Positions 24,176-32,048 of a stretch of 41,686 bases of DNA are shown here, piece after piece (the first letter of the stretch is position 1; the number at the start of each line of letters is the position of its first letter). Under the pieces are notes generated by a model, which saw only the letters and a program-made list of their open reading frames with translations, did not search any database and was not told where the DNA came from. This DNA is from an uncultured Schwartzia sp. (GTDB lineage: Bacteria; Bacillota; Negativicutes; Selenomonadales; Selenomonadaceae), in contig CAJPQU010000001.1 of the NCBI GenBank assembly GCA_905372875.1, positions 1 to 41,686 on the forward strand, written 5' to 3'. Position numbers and translations under genes: made by a program.

Positions 24176-24191
24176 TGTTTCACGTGAAACA
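24176..24191. promoter_or_regulatory. parS: parS site 9 (perfect consensus)
   Basis: TGTTTCACGTGAAACA in a 24-bp palindrome, 24172-24195. It lies 38 bp upstream of the -35 of the next gene. Confidence 0.95.
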
Positions 24192-24229
24192 TTTTTATCG
24201 CCGCCTCGCCATCGCCGACCATCTTCCAT

Positions 24230-24258
24230 TTGACGCTTTGCCATATAGGCATTACAAT
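24230..24258 (+). promoter_or_regulatory. Promoter of the methionine synthase activation gene
   Basis: TTGACG (24230-24235), a 17-bp spacer, TACAAT (24253-24258). It fixes the gene start downstream: the frame is open from 24230, but that is inside the promoter. Confidence 0.75.
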
Positions 24259-24298
24259 AGATGCATCTTTATATAAAGGATATAAAGGCGGTGTTCTT

Positions 24299-25012
24299 AT
24301 GCCAATCTATAACGCACCGCTGCCAAAAGTGGACGCGGCGGAAACACGGCGCTATGCAGGGCTGAAAAGCGCCGTGTTTGATGAAGAAAAGATTCGCCAG
24401 GCAGCGGATGAAGCGGCGCTTTTAGCCGCTCCCCGGGGCATCTGGCAGCAATATCCATACGACAGCGAACGTCATACCGTCGTCGCTGCACCGGAATTTC
24501 CCATTGTCGGCCGCAGCATTGAGAAACATCTCCAAGGCTGTGAAGCGGTGATCATCTTGGCGGCGACGGTAGGGGAAAGCATTGAGGAAGCTGTAACCCA
24601 GCACTTTAACGCGGGGGAGTACGCCTACGCCGTTCTCCTTGACGCCGCCGCCACTGCCGCCGTGGAGCAGGTGGCCGACGCCATGGAAAAAACCATGCGT
24701 CCCGCCGCCGCCCGCTCCGGCTGCACCATGCGTTGGCGCTACAGCCCCGGCTACGGTGACTGGCCTCTCACCGAGCAGCCCCATCTCATCCGACTGTCCC
24801 AGGCAGAGGAAATCGGCATTCACCTGACGGAATCCCTCATGCTCTGGCCGAGGAAATCCATCACCGCCATCATCGGCCTCGCAAAAAAAGATATCGCGGC
24901 CCCCAAAAAGCCATCTCCCTCCGGCTGTGCCGTCTGCGCCAAAACGGACTGCCTCGCCCGGCGTTCGCTGACGGGCTCCGTCGGTTCCTGTCCTCTTGAG
25001 CAGGAGCCATAA
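24299..25012 (+). CDS. B12-dependent methionine synthase, separate activation subunit
   Basis: 237 residues from the ATG at 24299 (MPIYNAPLPKVDAAETRRYAG), preceded by AAAGGCGGTG and by a good promoter at 24230. It carries the signature of the MetH reactivation domain, RYSPGYGDWPL (about residues 147-157), which binds S-adenosylmethionine when cob(II)alamin is repaired. The C-terminus has CAVCAKTDC, a Cys cluster common in the free-standing members and suggestive of a metal site or reductase contact. Full-length MetH carries this domain at its own C-terminus; here metH ends before it, and the two genes are neighbours separated by 428 bp with two parS sites. The two proteins should work together. 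Confidence 0.9.
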   Translation: MPIYNAPLPKVDAAETRRYAGLKSAVFDEEKIRQAADEAALLAAPRGIWQQYPYDSERHTVVAAPEFPIVGRSIEKHLQGCEAVIILAATVGESIEEAVTQHFNAGEYAYAVLLDAAATAAVEQVADAMEKTMRPAAARSGCTMRWRYSPGYGDWPLTEQPHLIRLSQAEEIGIHLTESLMLWPRKSITAIIGLAKKDIAAPKKPSPSGCAVCAKTDCLARRSLTGSVGSCPLEQEP

Positions 25013-25023
25013 AAATTCCGCAA

Positions 25024-25039
25024 TGTTCCACGTGAAACA
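25024..25039. promoter_or_regulatory. parS: parS site 10 (one mismatch)
   Basis: TGTTCCACGTGAAACA, a variant also known as a working parS in Bacillus. It begins 11 bp after the stop of the activation subunit gene and is followed by TTTTT. Confidence 0.9.
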
Positions 25040-25337
25040 TTTTTCCTCGAGACGCGATGATGGATTGATCCACATCCTGTTCCGGACAATCCTTTTTCCC
25101 AGCAGCACCAGCGTGCACGGACCGTGCGCCGCTCCGCCTAAAGCTGCTTCCGACAGCGATATTTTCCCATGTTCCAGGGAAACGTTTCCTGCCCTTGGTA
25201 CACCCTGCCACCGCCCATTTTGCCGATGATTCCGGCGTTTCGGCCATCCGCTCCCGCAATTTTCCACGGTTCGGTTTCCCGTAAAACGACTCGTAAAAAA
25301 TCCTTTTCTTCTCCGTGCCAAATCACACAATAAAAAA

Positions 25338-25353
25338 TGTTTCACGTGAAACA
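25338..25353. promoter_or_regulatory. parS: parS site 11 (perfect consensus)
   Basis: TGTTTCACGTGAAACA in a 26-bp palindrome with A5/T5 arms (25333-25358), 88 bp before metH. The 298 bp between sites 10 and 11 shows no gene. Confidence 0.95.
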
Positions 25354-25440
25354 TTTTTCGTCAATCAACCAATAAAAAATAATGTATCGGCCCCTCTCTG
25401 ACCAACCCCTTCCTCATTTTATTTTAAAGGAGTCCCTATC

Positions 25441-27813
25441 ATGATCCATATTTTTGACGGTGCCACCGGAACTATGCTGCAGGCCGCCGGATTGAAAGCG
25501 GGGGAATGCCCCGAACTCGTCAACCTGGAACGTCCGGAGATGATGAAAAAAATCCACGAAGCCTACGTCGCGGCGGGATCCACCATTTTAGAAACGAATA
25601 CCTTCGGCGGCTGCGCCCTGAAATTAGAGCACTACGGCCTCGCGGGAAAGGCCCGGGACATCAACATCGCTGCCGTCCGCATCGCCAAAGAAGCCGCTGC
25701 CGGGCGGGCAGAAGTGGCCGGTTCCATGGGGCCGACGGGGCGTTTTATCACCCCTTTGGGGGACTTAGACTTTGAGGAGGCCTATCAAACCTACGCCGAG
25801 CAGGCCGCCGCCTTGGAAGAAGGGGGCGCCGACTACATCCTCATCGAAACCTCCATCGACATCCAGGAGACCCGGGCGGCGCTCCTGGCCGCCAAAGAAG
25901 CCACCAGGCTGCCTGTCATCTGCCAGCTTTCCTACAGCGAGGACGGGCGCACCGTCACCGGTACCGATCCAGAGACCGCCGCCGTCACGCTGGACGCCTT
26001 AGGGGCGGACATCATCGGGGTGAATTGCTCCTTGGGGCCGGAGCAGCTTCTTCCCATCGTCAAACTCCTCGCCCAAAATACCGCCAAGCCCATCAGCGTC
26101 CAGCCCAACGCCGGACTGCCCCAATTCGTCAACGGAAAGACCGTCTTTCCCATGGGGCCGGAGGACTTCGCCCGCTGGGTTCCAGATCTCATCGCCGCCG
26201 GGGCGACCTATCTGGGCGGCTGCTGCGGCACCACGCCGGAACACATACGAGCCATCGCCGCCGCGGCCGCTCAATGCCCCGAAGCCAAGCGGATTCCGCT
26301 TTCTCCCCGACTCCGCCTCACCAGCCGCAGCCGGACGGTAGTCATCGATCCGCAGCTGCCTCCCGTTCTCATCGGCGAGCGCATCAACCCGACAGGGCGT
26401 AAAAAATTAGCGGCAGAAATTAAAGACGGCTCCCTTCTCTCCGTCAAGAAGGAAGCCATCGCTCAAAGCCGCGCCGGGGCCGGTATCTTGGACGTCAACA
26501 TGGGCGTCGCCGGCATCGACCAAGCGGCAGCCATGAAGCGGGCCGTCATGGAAATTGCCCAGGTGACCACCACGCCCCTCGCCATCGACACCAGCGACGC
26601 CGCCGCGTTGGAAGCGGGGCTGCGGGTCTACCCCGGCCGCGCCCTCATCAATTCCGTCAGCGCCGAGCCGGAGCGCATTGACCGCTTCCTCCCGTTGGCG
26701 AAAAAATACGGCGCCGCCATCCTCTGCCTGCCCCTTACCGCCGACGGCGTTCCCCAGACGGCGCCGGAACGTCTCGCCGCTCTCTCCACCATCCTGGAGG
26801 CCGCCCGAAAAATCGGCCTCACGGACGGCGATTTCCTTCTGGACGGCCTCGTCATGACCGTCGCCGCCGAGCCGAAGGCCGCCGGGGAGACGCTGCAAAC
26901 CCTGCGCCTCTACCGCGAGCACTTCGGCTACCCCGCCACTATGGGGCTCAGCAACATCTCCTACGGCCTGCCAAACCGCCCCCTCATCAACAGCACCTTC
27001 TTCGCCATGTGCCTCGCCGCGGGACTGGACGCGCCCATCATGAACCCTTACGACGAAGAAATGCAGCGGGCCCTCACCGCCAGCGCCGCCCTCTTAGGGT
27101 ACGACCCCAACGGCCGCGCCTACGCGAAGAAAATGGCCGCACCGGAGGGCGAGAAAAAGGCCGCCGAAGCCCCATCGGCCGATCTTAACCCCATCGACGC
27201 CATCAAGGCCGCCGTCAAAGACGGGGCCAAGGAAATGATGGACGAATTGGTAACCCGGGCGGTCAAGGCAGGGATTTCCGCCAACGATATCACGGAAAAA
27301 GCCCTCACCGCCGCCATGAACGAAATCGGCGAAGGCTTCGGCGCAGGCACCATCTTTCTGCCGGAAGTACTCCTTTCTGCCGAAGCGATGAAGACCGCCT
27401 TCGATAAGCTCAGCGAACTTCTTCCCTCCGCGGAAAAGGAAAAACGCGGCACCGTCGTCTTAGCCACGGTAAAGGGCGACGTTCACGACCTGGGCAAGAA
27501 CATCGTCGGTGCGCTTTTAGCGAACAGCGGCTTTACCGTCATCGACTTAGGCAAGGACGTCCCCAGTGACGAGATCGTCCGGGCCGCGACGGAACATGAC
27601 GCCGACATCGTGGGACTCAGCGCCCTCATGACCACCACCATGATCGAAATCGATCAGGTGGTAAACGATCTCAAAGCCATCCACCACCGCGCCCACATCA
27701 TCGTCGGCGGTGCCGCGGTCACCGAGGACTACGCCCGGGAGGCCGGCGCCGACTACTACGCCCCCGACGGCGTAGCCGCCGTCCGCCTGGCCCGAAAGAT
27801 CACCGAGAAATAA
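25441..27813 (+). CDS. metH: Cobalamin-dependent methionine synthase lacking the activation domain
   Basis: 790 residues versus about 1,200 for full MetH. Order: homocysteine-binding domain (residues 1-290) with the zinc cysteines in GVNCSLG and GGCCGTTPEH; folate-binding domain (about 300-560, LIGERINPTGRKKL); cobalamin cap (about 590-670); cobalamin-binding domain with DVHDLGKNIV (His682 is the lower cobalt ligand), GLSALMTTTM and VGGAAV. It ends right after ADYYAPDGVAAVRLARKI with no activation domain; that is encoded by the gene upstream. The enzyme moves a methyl group from 5-methyltetrahydrofolate to homocysteine. The ribosome site is AAAGGAG. No cobalamin riboswitch is visible upstream. 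Confidence 0.95.
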   Translation: MIHIFDGATGTMLQAAGLKAGECPELVNLERPEMMKKIHEAYVAAGSTILETNTFGGCALKLEHYGLAGKARDINIAAVRIAKEAAAGRAEVAGSMGPTGRFITPLGDLDFEEAYQTYAEQAAALEEGGADYILIETSIDIQETRAALLAAKEATRLPVICQLSYSEDGRTVTGTDPETAAVTLDALGADIIGVNCSLGPEQLLPIVKLLAQNTAKPISVQPNAGLPQFVNGKTVFPMGPEDFARWVPDLIAAGATYLGGCCGTTPEHIRAIAAAAAQCPEAKRIPLSPRLRLTSRSRTVVIDPQLPPVLIGERINPTGRKKLAAEIKDGSLLSVKKEAIAQSRAGAGILDVNMGVAGIDQAAAMKRAVMEIAQVTTTPLAIDTSDAAALEAGLRVYPGRALINSVSAEPERIDRFLPLAKKYGAAILCLPLTADGVPQTAPERLAALSTILEAARKIGLTDGDFLLDGLVMTVAAEPKAAGETLQTLRLYREHFGYPATMGLSNISYGLPNRPLINSTFFAMCLAAGLDAPIMNPYDEEMQRALTASAALLGYDPNGRAYAKKMAAPEGEKKAAEAPSADLNPIDAIKAAVKDGAKEMMDELVTRAVKAGISANDITEKALTAAMNEIGEGFGAGTIFLPEVLLSAEAMKTAFDKLSELLPSAEKEKRGTVVLATVKGDVHDLGKNIVGALLANSGFTVIDLGKDVPSDEIVRAATEHDADIVGLSALMTTTMIEIDQVVNDLKAIHHRAHIIVGGAAVTEDYAREAGADYYAPDGVAAVRLARKITEK

Positions 27814-27820
27814 CTACAGG

Positions 27821-27857
27821 AAAAGCCCGCGGAAAGAGATTCCGCGGGCTTTTCTTT
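27821..27857 (+). terminator. Terminator after metH
   Basis: A 13-bp perfect stem, AAAAGCCCGCGGA (27821-27833) with TCCGCGGGCTTTT (27841-27853), then CTTT. A/T flanks make it suited to end the facing toxin transcript as well. Confidence 0.9.
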
Positions 27858-27878
27858 ATCTCTGTCATCCTATTGCCT

Positions 27879-28151
27879 TCAAAATAAATCTGCGTGTGTC
27901 CCGGTGCGAAATAAAAACAGCGCCACCGCTGTTTTTTCCACGCGGTAAAAGAGCAGCCAGTCAGGTTCAATATGACACTCCCGAAACCCTTTATATTCTC
28001 CAGCGAGTGAATGATCTCGATATTTCTCCGCCAAGGGAAGCTGCTGCGCCAGCGTATTCACGACCTCTTCTAATTTGTCTAAAGGGCAGCCACGTCGTTT
28101 CGCCACGCGCAAGTCACGCTTAAAGCGATGGGACAAAACGACTTCAAGCAT
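27879..28151 (-). CDS. YafQ/RelE-type toxin
   Basis: 90 residues from the ATG at 28151 (MLEVVLSHRFKRDLRVAKRRG), which overlaps the antitoxin stop by 8 bp; a longer frame to 28190 is only a shadow of the antitoxin gene. The sequence follows YafQ: FKRDLRVAKRRGCPLDKLEEVV, LAEKYRDHSLAGEYKGFRECHIEPDWLLFYRV, and a C-terminal LFLFRTGTHADLF. His and Asp residues in HIEPDWLL and THADLF are those expected at the RNase site. YafQ cuts mRNA in the ribosome. The toxin follows its RelB/DinJ-type antitoxin, the usual order, opposite to the pair at 1.7-2.3 kb. Confidence 0.9.
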   Translation of the reverse strand: MLEVVLSHRFKRDLRVAKRRGCPLDKLEEVVNTLAQQLPLAEKYRDHSLAGEYKGFRECHIEPDWLLFYRVEKTAVALFLFRTGTHADLF

Positions 28152-28425
28152 CGGATAAAACCTCATCCGCCGCCTCGGCAAAGGAAGCATAGCGCTTATA
28201 CTTTTCGGGATGGGCTTTCATTTCTCCATATTCCGCCAGCGCCGCCTTCGTTTCCCTATTCGGCGTCAATCGCCTGACGGCGAAGGGGATCCCGTCATGA
28301 CGAACCGCACTTTTCAAAAACATGGTAACGGCCGACGACATTGTCAGTCCAAGATCGTGAAAAAGATGTTCGGCTTCCTCTTTGAGTACCGCCTCGACAC
28401 GAATATTGATATTCGCTGTAGCCAT
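28144..28425 (-). CDS. RelB/DinJ-type antitoxin
   Basis: 93 residues from the ATG at 28425, chosen for the AGGGAGG 9 bp upstream and because the family begins MATANINIRVEAVLKEEAE; the frame is open to 28458. A ribbon-helix-helix fold is expected in the first half (NINIRV strand, LGLTMSSAVTMFLKSAV helices), and the C-terminal half wraps around the toxin. It neutralises the YafQ-type toxin and represses the operon. The region just upstream (28466-28683) is made of a 113-bp tandem repeat. Confidence 0.9.
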   Translation of the reverse strand: MATANINIRVEAVLKEEAEHLFHDLGLTMSSAVTMFLKSAVRHDGIPFAVRRLTPNRETKAALAEYGEMKAHPEKYKRYASFAEAADEVLSDA

Positions 28426-28465
28426 AAGAAAGTTCCTCCCTTCACTATTGGTTGCCATGATACCA

Positions 28466-28683
28466 TCACTAAACGCGGGCCTCGCTTCGCTTGCCTTTGT
28501 TAAGTGGCCAGGTATATATTCTCACTAAGTTCTCACTTCCCTACGGTCGTGTTCACTAAGTGTTCATATTTCACCTGGTCACTAAACGCGGGCCTCGCTT
28601 CGCTTGCCTTTGTTAAGTGACCAGGTATATATTCTCACTAAGCTCTCACTTTCCTACGGTCGTGTTCACTAAGTGTTCATATT
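28466..28683. repeat. 113-bp direct tandem repeat upstream of the RelB/YafQ-type operon
   Basis: Unit 1 runs from 28466 to 28578 and unit 2 from 28579 to about 28683. The units differ by only a few bases and both begin TCACTAAACGCGGGCCTCGC. An 11-bp perfect inverted repeat, ACCTGGTCACT (28573-28583) with AGTGACCAGGT (28616-28626), spans the unit junction. Shorter motifs recur inside each unit (CTCACTAAG, TTCACTAAGTGTTCAT). No coding potential is visible. Confidence 0.85.
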
Positions 28684-28961
28684 ATATCACAAGAGATAGA
28701 ATATCGCATACAATGCCAAACAAAAGTGACCCTTGCGCTCCGTTTCTTGACAATGCCTCCCTGTCATGATAGTCTGAAAATGACAGAATGTTCATAAATG
28801 ATACCATAACGATTCCATACAGGCACCGAGGCCTAGCTCTTGAGGAAGGGATCCGGTAATCTCTTCCCCGATGCCGGCACTTCCCGACAGGCCTGATCTC
28901 TCAGTGTTCTTCGCCTGTCATACCAATCAAAAATGAATCCTTACGAGAAAAGGAGCTTATC
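28684..28961 (+). other. Leader of the AICAR transformylase gene, possibly structured
   Basis: A 278-bp gap with no gene. It contains several possible stems, the clearest being GACAGGC (28886-28892) with GCCTGTC (28913-28919). The gene is preceded by AAAAGGAG. I looked for the ZTP, purine, THF and cobalamin riboswitch cores and did not find them. Confidence 0.35.
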
Positions 28962-30134
28962 ATGGATACACTCGCTTTGAAATACGGCTGCAACCCCAAC
29001 CAGAAACCGGCTCGGGTGTTTATGGAAAAAGGGGCGCTGCCCTTTGCCGTGCTGAACGGAACGCCGGGCTACATCAATCTCCTGGACGCCCTGAACGCCT
29101 GGCAGCTGGTAGGGGAGCTAAAGGAAGCTACCGGGCTCCCGGCCGCCGCTTCCTTTAAACATGTCAGCCCGGCGGGCGCCGCGGTGAGTGTGCCCCTCTC
29201 GGAAACCTTACAGAAAGTCTATTTCGTCGAGGGCATCGACCTCTCTCCTGTGGCCACGGCCTACGTGCGGGCCCGAGGCGCGGACCGTATGTCCTCCTAC
29301 GGAGATTTCGTGGCCCTATCCGATGAATGCGACGCTCAGACGGCGTCCTTTTTGCAGCGGGAAGTCTCCGACGGCATCATCGCCCCCTCGTATTCAGAGG
29401 CGGCCCTGGAGATACTGAAAACGAAGCGAAAGGGGAGCTACCTCGTCCTCCAGATGGATCCGGCCTACGAGCCGAAACCCTTGGAACGAAAACAGGTCTT
29501 TGGCGTCTGGTTTGAGCAGCAGCGAAACGACGTGAAGATCACCCCCGCCTGCCTCGCCGACCGGCCCACCAAGGTCAAAGACATCCCAGAAAGCGCCCAG
29601 CGGGACCTCCTCATCGCCCTCATCACCCTGAAATACACCCAGTCCAACTCCGTCTGCTACACGAAGGACGGGCAGGCCATCGGCATCGGCGCCGGGCAGC
29701 AGTCCCGCGTCCACTGCACCCGCCTCGCCGGGGATAAAGCCGACCGCTGGTTCCTCCGCCAAAGCCCCGAGGTGCTCCGTCTTCCCTTTAAGGATACGGT
29801 GCGCCGTCCCGATCGGGACAACGCCATCGACGTGTACCTGGGCGACGAGTACGAAGATCTCCTGGCCGACGGCGCCTGGCCGCAGGTCTTTACGGAAAAG
29901 CCCCCGGTCTTCACCCGGGAAGCGAAGCAAAAATGGCTGGCCACCGCCCAAGGCGTCTCTCTCGGCTCCGACGCCTTCTTTCCCTTCGGGGACAACATCG
30001 AGCGCGCCCATAAGAGCGGCGTCGCCTACATCGCCCAGACCGGCGGCTCCATTCGGGACGACAATGTCATCGAGACCTGCGATCGCTACGGTATTGCCAT
30101 GGCTTTCACCCACATCCGCCTTTTCCATCACTGA
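28962..30134 (+). CDS. Free-standing AICAR transformylase (PurH C-terminal type)
   Basis: 390 residues, covering only the AICAR formyltransferase half of PurH; the N-terminal IMP cyclohydrolase domain (about 200 residues) is absent and the start codon is well placed after AAAAGGAG, so this is not a truncated reading. The catalytic Lys66-His67 pair lies in AASFKHVSPAGAA. Further motifs: KYTQSNSVCYTKDGQAIGIGAGQQSRVHC, SDAFFPFGDNIERA and the C-terminal VAYIAQTGGSIRDDNVI. It transfers a formyl group from 10-formyltetrahydrofolate to AICAR, the ninth step of purine synthesis. Ring closure to IMP would need a cyclohydrolase encoded elsewhere. It is monocistronic. Confidence 0.92.
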   Translation: MDTLALKYGCNPNQKPARVFMEKGALPFAVLNGTPGYINLLDALNAWQLVGELKEATGLPAAASFKHVSPAGAAVSVPLSETLQKVYFVEGIDLSPVATAYVRARGADRMSSYGDFVALSDECDAQTASFLQREVSDGIIAPSYSEAALEILKTKRKGSYLVLQMDPAYEPKPLERKQVFGVWFEQQRNDVKITPACLADRPTKVKDIPESAQRDLLIALITLKYTQSNSVCYTKDGQAIGIGAGQQSRVHCTRLAGDKADRWFLRQSPEVLRLPFKDTVRRPDRDNAIDVYLGDEYEDLLADGAWPQVFTEKPPVFTREAKQKWLATAQGVSLGSDAFFPFGDNIERAHKSGVAYIAQTGGSIRDDNVIETCDRYGIAMAFTHIRLFHH

Positions 30135-30151
30135 GGACGCGGCTTTCTGAG

Positions 30152-30205
30152 TTATCCACAAAGCTATCCACAAACAGGTGTTTTTTTCCGTTTTTTTGTG
30201 GATAA
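30152..30205. promoter_or_regulatory. Cluster of three DnaA boxes
   Basis: TTATCCACA (30152-30160), CTATCCACA (30164-30172) and, on the other strand, TGTGGATAA (30197-30205). Two are perfect consensus and one has a single mismatch. They are in the gap after the AICAR transformylase gene, about 8 kb from dnaA. Confidence 0.75.
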
Positions 30206-30255
30206 CTTCCCTCCGCTGCGCCCTCATCCTGCCGCTATTTTCGGACGCATCATCC

Positions 30256-30290
30256 CCCCAGGCCTGTATAGACGCCTGGGGATAATTTTT
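30256..30290 (+). terminator. Terminator after the AICAR transformylase gene
   Basis: CCCCAGGC (30256-30263) pairs with GCCTGGGG (30274-30281), then ATAATTTTT. Confidence 0.85.
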
Positions 30291-30303
30291 CTCCTTGCGC
30301 AGT

Positions 30304-30341
30304 AAAAAAGCCGTACCATATAAGATGGCACGGCTTTTTTA
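30304..30341. terminator. Bidirectional terminator
   Basis: AAAAAAGCCGT (30304-30314) pairs with ACGGCTTTTTT (30330-30340). It lies just after the minus-strand secreted protein gene and has A and T tracts in the arms on both sides. Confidence 0.85.
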
Positions 30342-30345
30342 TCGG

Positions 30346-31077
30346 TTACAACGAGATGCGCAGAACGTCCTCCAAAAAATCTGTCAGCGAAGTCGACGTG
30401 GCCTTATCTTTGGGATTGCTCATCTTCCTCATGATCCGGTTGTAGAGGGAATCCTCCACGCTCCCCGGCACCAATTCTTCCCAGGCCGCGGCGCTGTATT
30501 TCCCCGTAGCCACATCATTTTGAGGGCGTCCGGTGACTTCCAGCTCCGCCAGGAACTGAATCTGGCGCTGAGTGCGGCGCATGTAGTAATGCTCCAAATA
30601 ATAGTGTCCCATGTAGAGATCGCCAGCCGCTTCTATCGTCTCGGCCCGGGCGGCGTCGGCGATGGGGATGAGGCGGATCCAGACGTCCAGGATCTTCTCG
30701 TCGCTATAGGGCATTTTCCGCCAGCGCAGATTCTCCGAATCCATATAATACACATAGGTATCGTCCTCGTAAACGATCGTGTACTTTTGCAGCTCTTTCT
30801 TTTTGTGTTTCTTTTCCCGCTTCTCCCGCGCCTTTTGTTCCTTTTTCTCGCGCTTTTCCTGCGCTTTCCTTTCCTTTTCTTCCCGCTTCAGCTGTTCTTT
30901 TTCCTCCGGCGTCAGCGCCTTCTTATCCGCCGCGGCACCGTCCTCCTGTCGCGCGGCGGCAACTTTCGCCTCACCGGCGCCGGCCGTCGTCTCTTCTGCC
31001 GCCAACGCCTGGATAGGCAGCACCCACAGCGCCGCCGTGGCCAAAAGTCCGTACGCGATCCTTCTATATCCCTTCAT
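30346..31077 (-). CDS. Secreted protein with charged coiled coil, unknown function
   Basis: 243 residues from the ATG at 31077; another ATG at 31083 is only 1 bp after AGGAGG, while 31077 has the proper distance. A Sec signal peptide (MKGYRRIAYGLLATAALWVLPIQALA) is followed by an Ala/Gly-rich linker and then about 50 residues made almost only of Lys, Glu and Arg (PEEKEQLKREEKERKAQEKR and onward), a strong single helix or coiled coil. The C-terminal 140 residues form a mixed domain with many Tyr (YTIVYEDDTYVYYMDSENLRW, MGHYYLEHYYMRR). I do not recognise the family; the YEDDTYVYYMDSENLRW start of this domain recalls small secreted surface domains of anaerobes. It stands alone after the origin block. 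Confidence 0.7.
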   Translation of the reverse strand: MKGYRRIAYGLLATAALWVLPIQALAAEETTAGAGEAKVAAARQEDGAAADKKALTPEEKEQLKREEKERKAQEKREKKEQKAREKREKKHKKKELQKYTIVYEDDTYVYYMDSENLRWRKMPYSDEKILDVWIRLIPIADAARAETIEAAGDLYMGHYYLEHYYMRRTQRQIQFLAELEVTGRPQNDVATGKYSAAAWEELVPGSVEDSLYNRIMRKMSNPKDKATSTSLTDFLEDVLRISL

Positions 31078-31203
31078 GTCCATGCCTCCTGCTTTTTACG
31101 CCCCTGTTCTGTTACGTAAAATATTCGCGTTCGTGAGGAAATCTCCTGTCAGGGGCAAAAATTTTCCCCAAAGACTACATCTCAGCCCCAGCGCCCCTTT
31201 TTA

Positions 31204-31935
31204 TCACGCGTCCCCGAGGGGCTTTTTCTCCGGGGTTCCAGCCTTGCGGGGATAAAGGGCGGGGGTGGGGCGCATCTTCTTCACGTAGAGGACGGCCCTC
31301 GCGTCATCGAGGCCGGGAAGACTCACCGCTTCCGTAACCGGCGGCGCGCCCCCCAAAAGATCAATGGCTTTCGCCGCGGCCGCCGCCTCTTCTTGAACCT
31401 TCGCCCCCTTCTGCGCCGCCAAAAAGCCGCCCACCTTCACGAAGGGCAGCGTGTACTCCGCTAAAACGGGCAACGGGGCCACGGCTCGGGCCACAGCCGC
31501 GTCGAAGCGTTCCCGGCAGGATTTTTGCCGCGCGGCTTCCTCCGCCCGGGCGTGAAGGGCGGTGACGCCGGTAAGACCCAGGGCGTCAATCACTTCCTCT
31601 AAAAAGCGCACCCGTTTTTGCAGCGCGTCCACCAGGGTCATGTCCAATTCCGGGTGGAGGATCTTGAGCGGCAGGCCGGGAAATCCCGCCCCTGTTCCCA
31701 CATCGACGACGCGGCGCACCTCCCCCGTAAACCAGTCCGGGCGCCATACGGAGGCTGCGTCGATGAAGTGCTTCACCGCTACTTCACGAGGCGCGGTGAG
31801 AGCGGTGAGATTCATCTTCTCGTTCCAAGCTAAGAGGAGTGCCCCGTAACGGGAAAATTGCTCCCTCTGTTTGTCCGTCAGGGAAAGACCATACGCTTCC
31901 GCTGCCTGACAAAAACTTCGTGTCAATTCGTCCAT
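31204..31935 (-). CDS. rsmG: 16S rRNA (guanine-527-N7) methyltransferase RsmG (GidB)
   Basis: 243 residues. The SAM-binding motif VVDVGTGAGFPGLPLKILHPE (about residues 76-96) is diagnostic, and LNLTALT-like NLTALTAPREVAVKHFIDA sits before it. It methylates G527 of 16S rRNA; loss gives low-level streptomycin resistance. Last gene of the origin-proximal minus-strand block, 113 bp after mnmG. The C-terminal 20 residues (TPALYPRKAGTPEKKPLGDA) are those expected, with the conserved YPRKAGTPxKKPL. Confidence 0.95.
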   Translation of the reverse strand: MDELTRSFCQAAEAYGLSLTDKQREQFSRYGALLLAWNEKMNLTALTAPREVAVKHFIDAASVWRPDWFTGEVRRVVDVGTGAGFPGLPLKILHPELDMTLVDALQKRVRFLEEVIDALGLTGVTALHARAEEAARQKSCRERFDAAVARAVAPLPVLAEYTLPFVKVGGFLAAQKGAKVQEEAAAAAKAIDLLGGAPPVTEAVSLPGLDDARAVLYVKKMRPTPALYPRKAGTPEKKPLGDA

Positions 31936-32048
31936 CGTCGTTTCCTCTCCCGCCGTCTTTCGTTCCCGTCCTTGCCGAAATAAATTCCCGTCCCGGTCTT
32001 TCCCCCGACGGGAGGCAGCATGTGCCGTCCGTTCCCGCGCCCCAAAAC

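Larger units (their letters stand above)
22823..24298. other. Gene-free, AT-rich parS region
   Basis: About 1.5 kb between parA and the methionine synthase activation gene. It contains nine parS sites and one promoter (24230-24258). Short frames exist, but most begin at the ATG inside a parS site (ATG TTT CAC GTG AAA reads MFHVK), none has a ribosome site and no protein family is seen. AT content is visibly higher than in the genes on both sides. Apart from the sites I see nothing else in it. Confidence 0.7.

Noticed and set aside
22928..25358. CRISPR array
   Set aside because: The repeats are palindromic 16-mers at irregular spacing (39 to more than 800 bp) matching parS, with no cas genes.
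28800..28961. ZTP riboswitch before the AICAR transformylase gene
   Set aside because: The expected conserved cores were not found; only generic stems are present.
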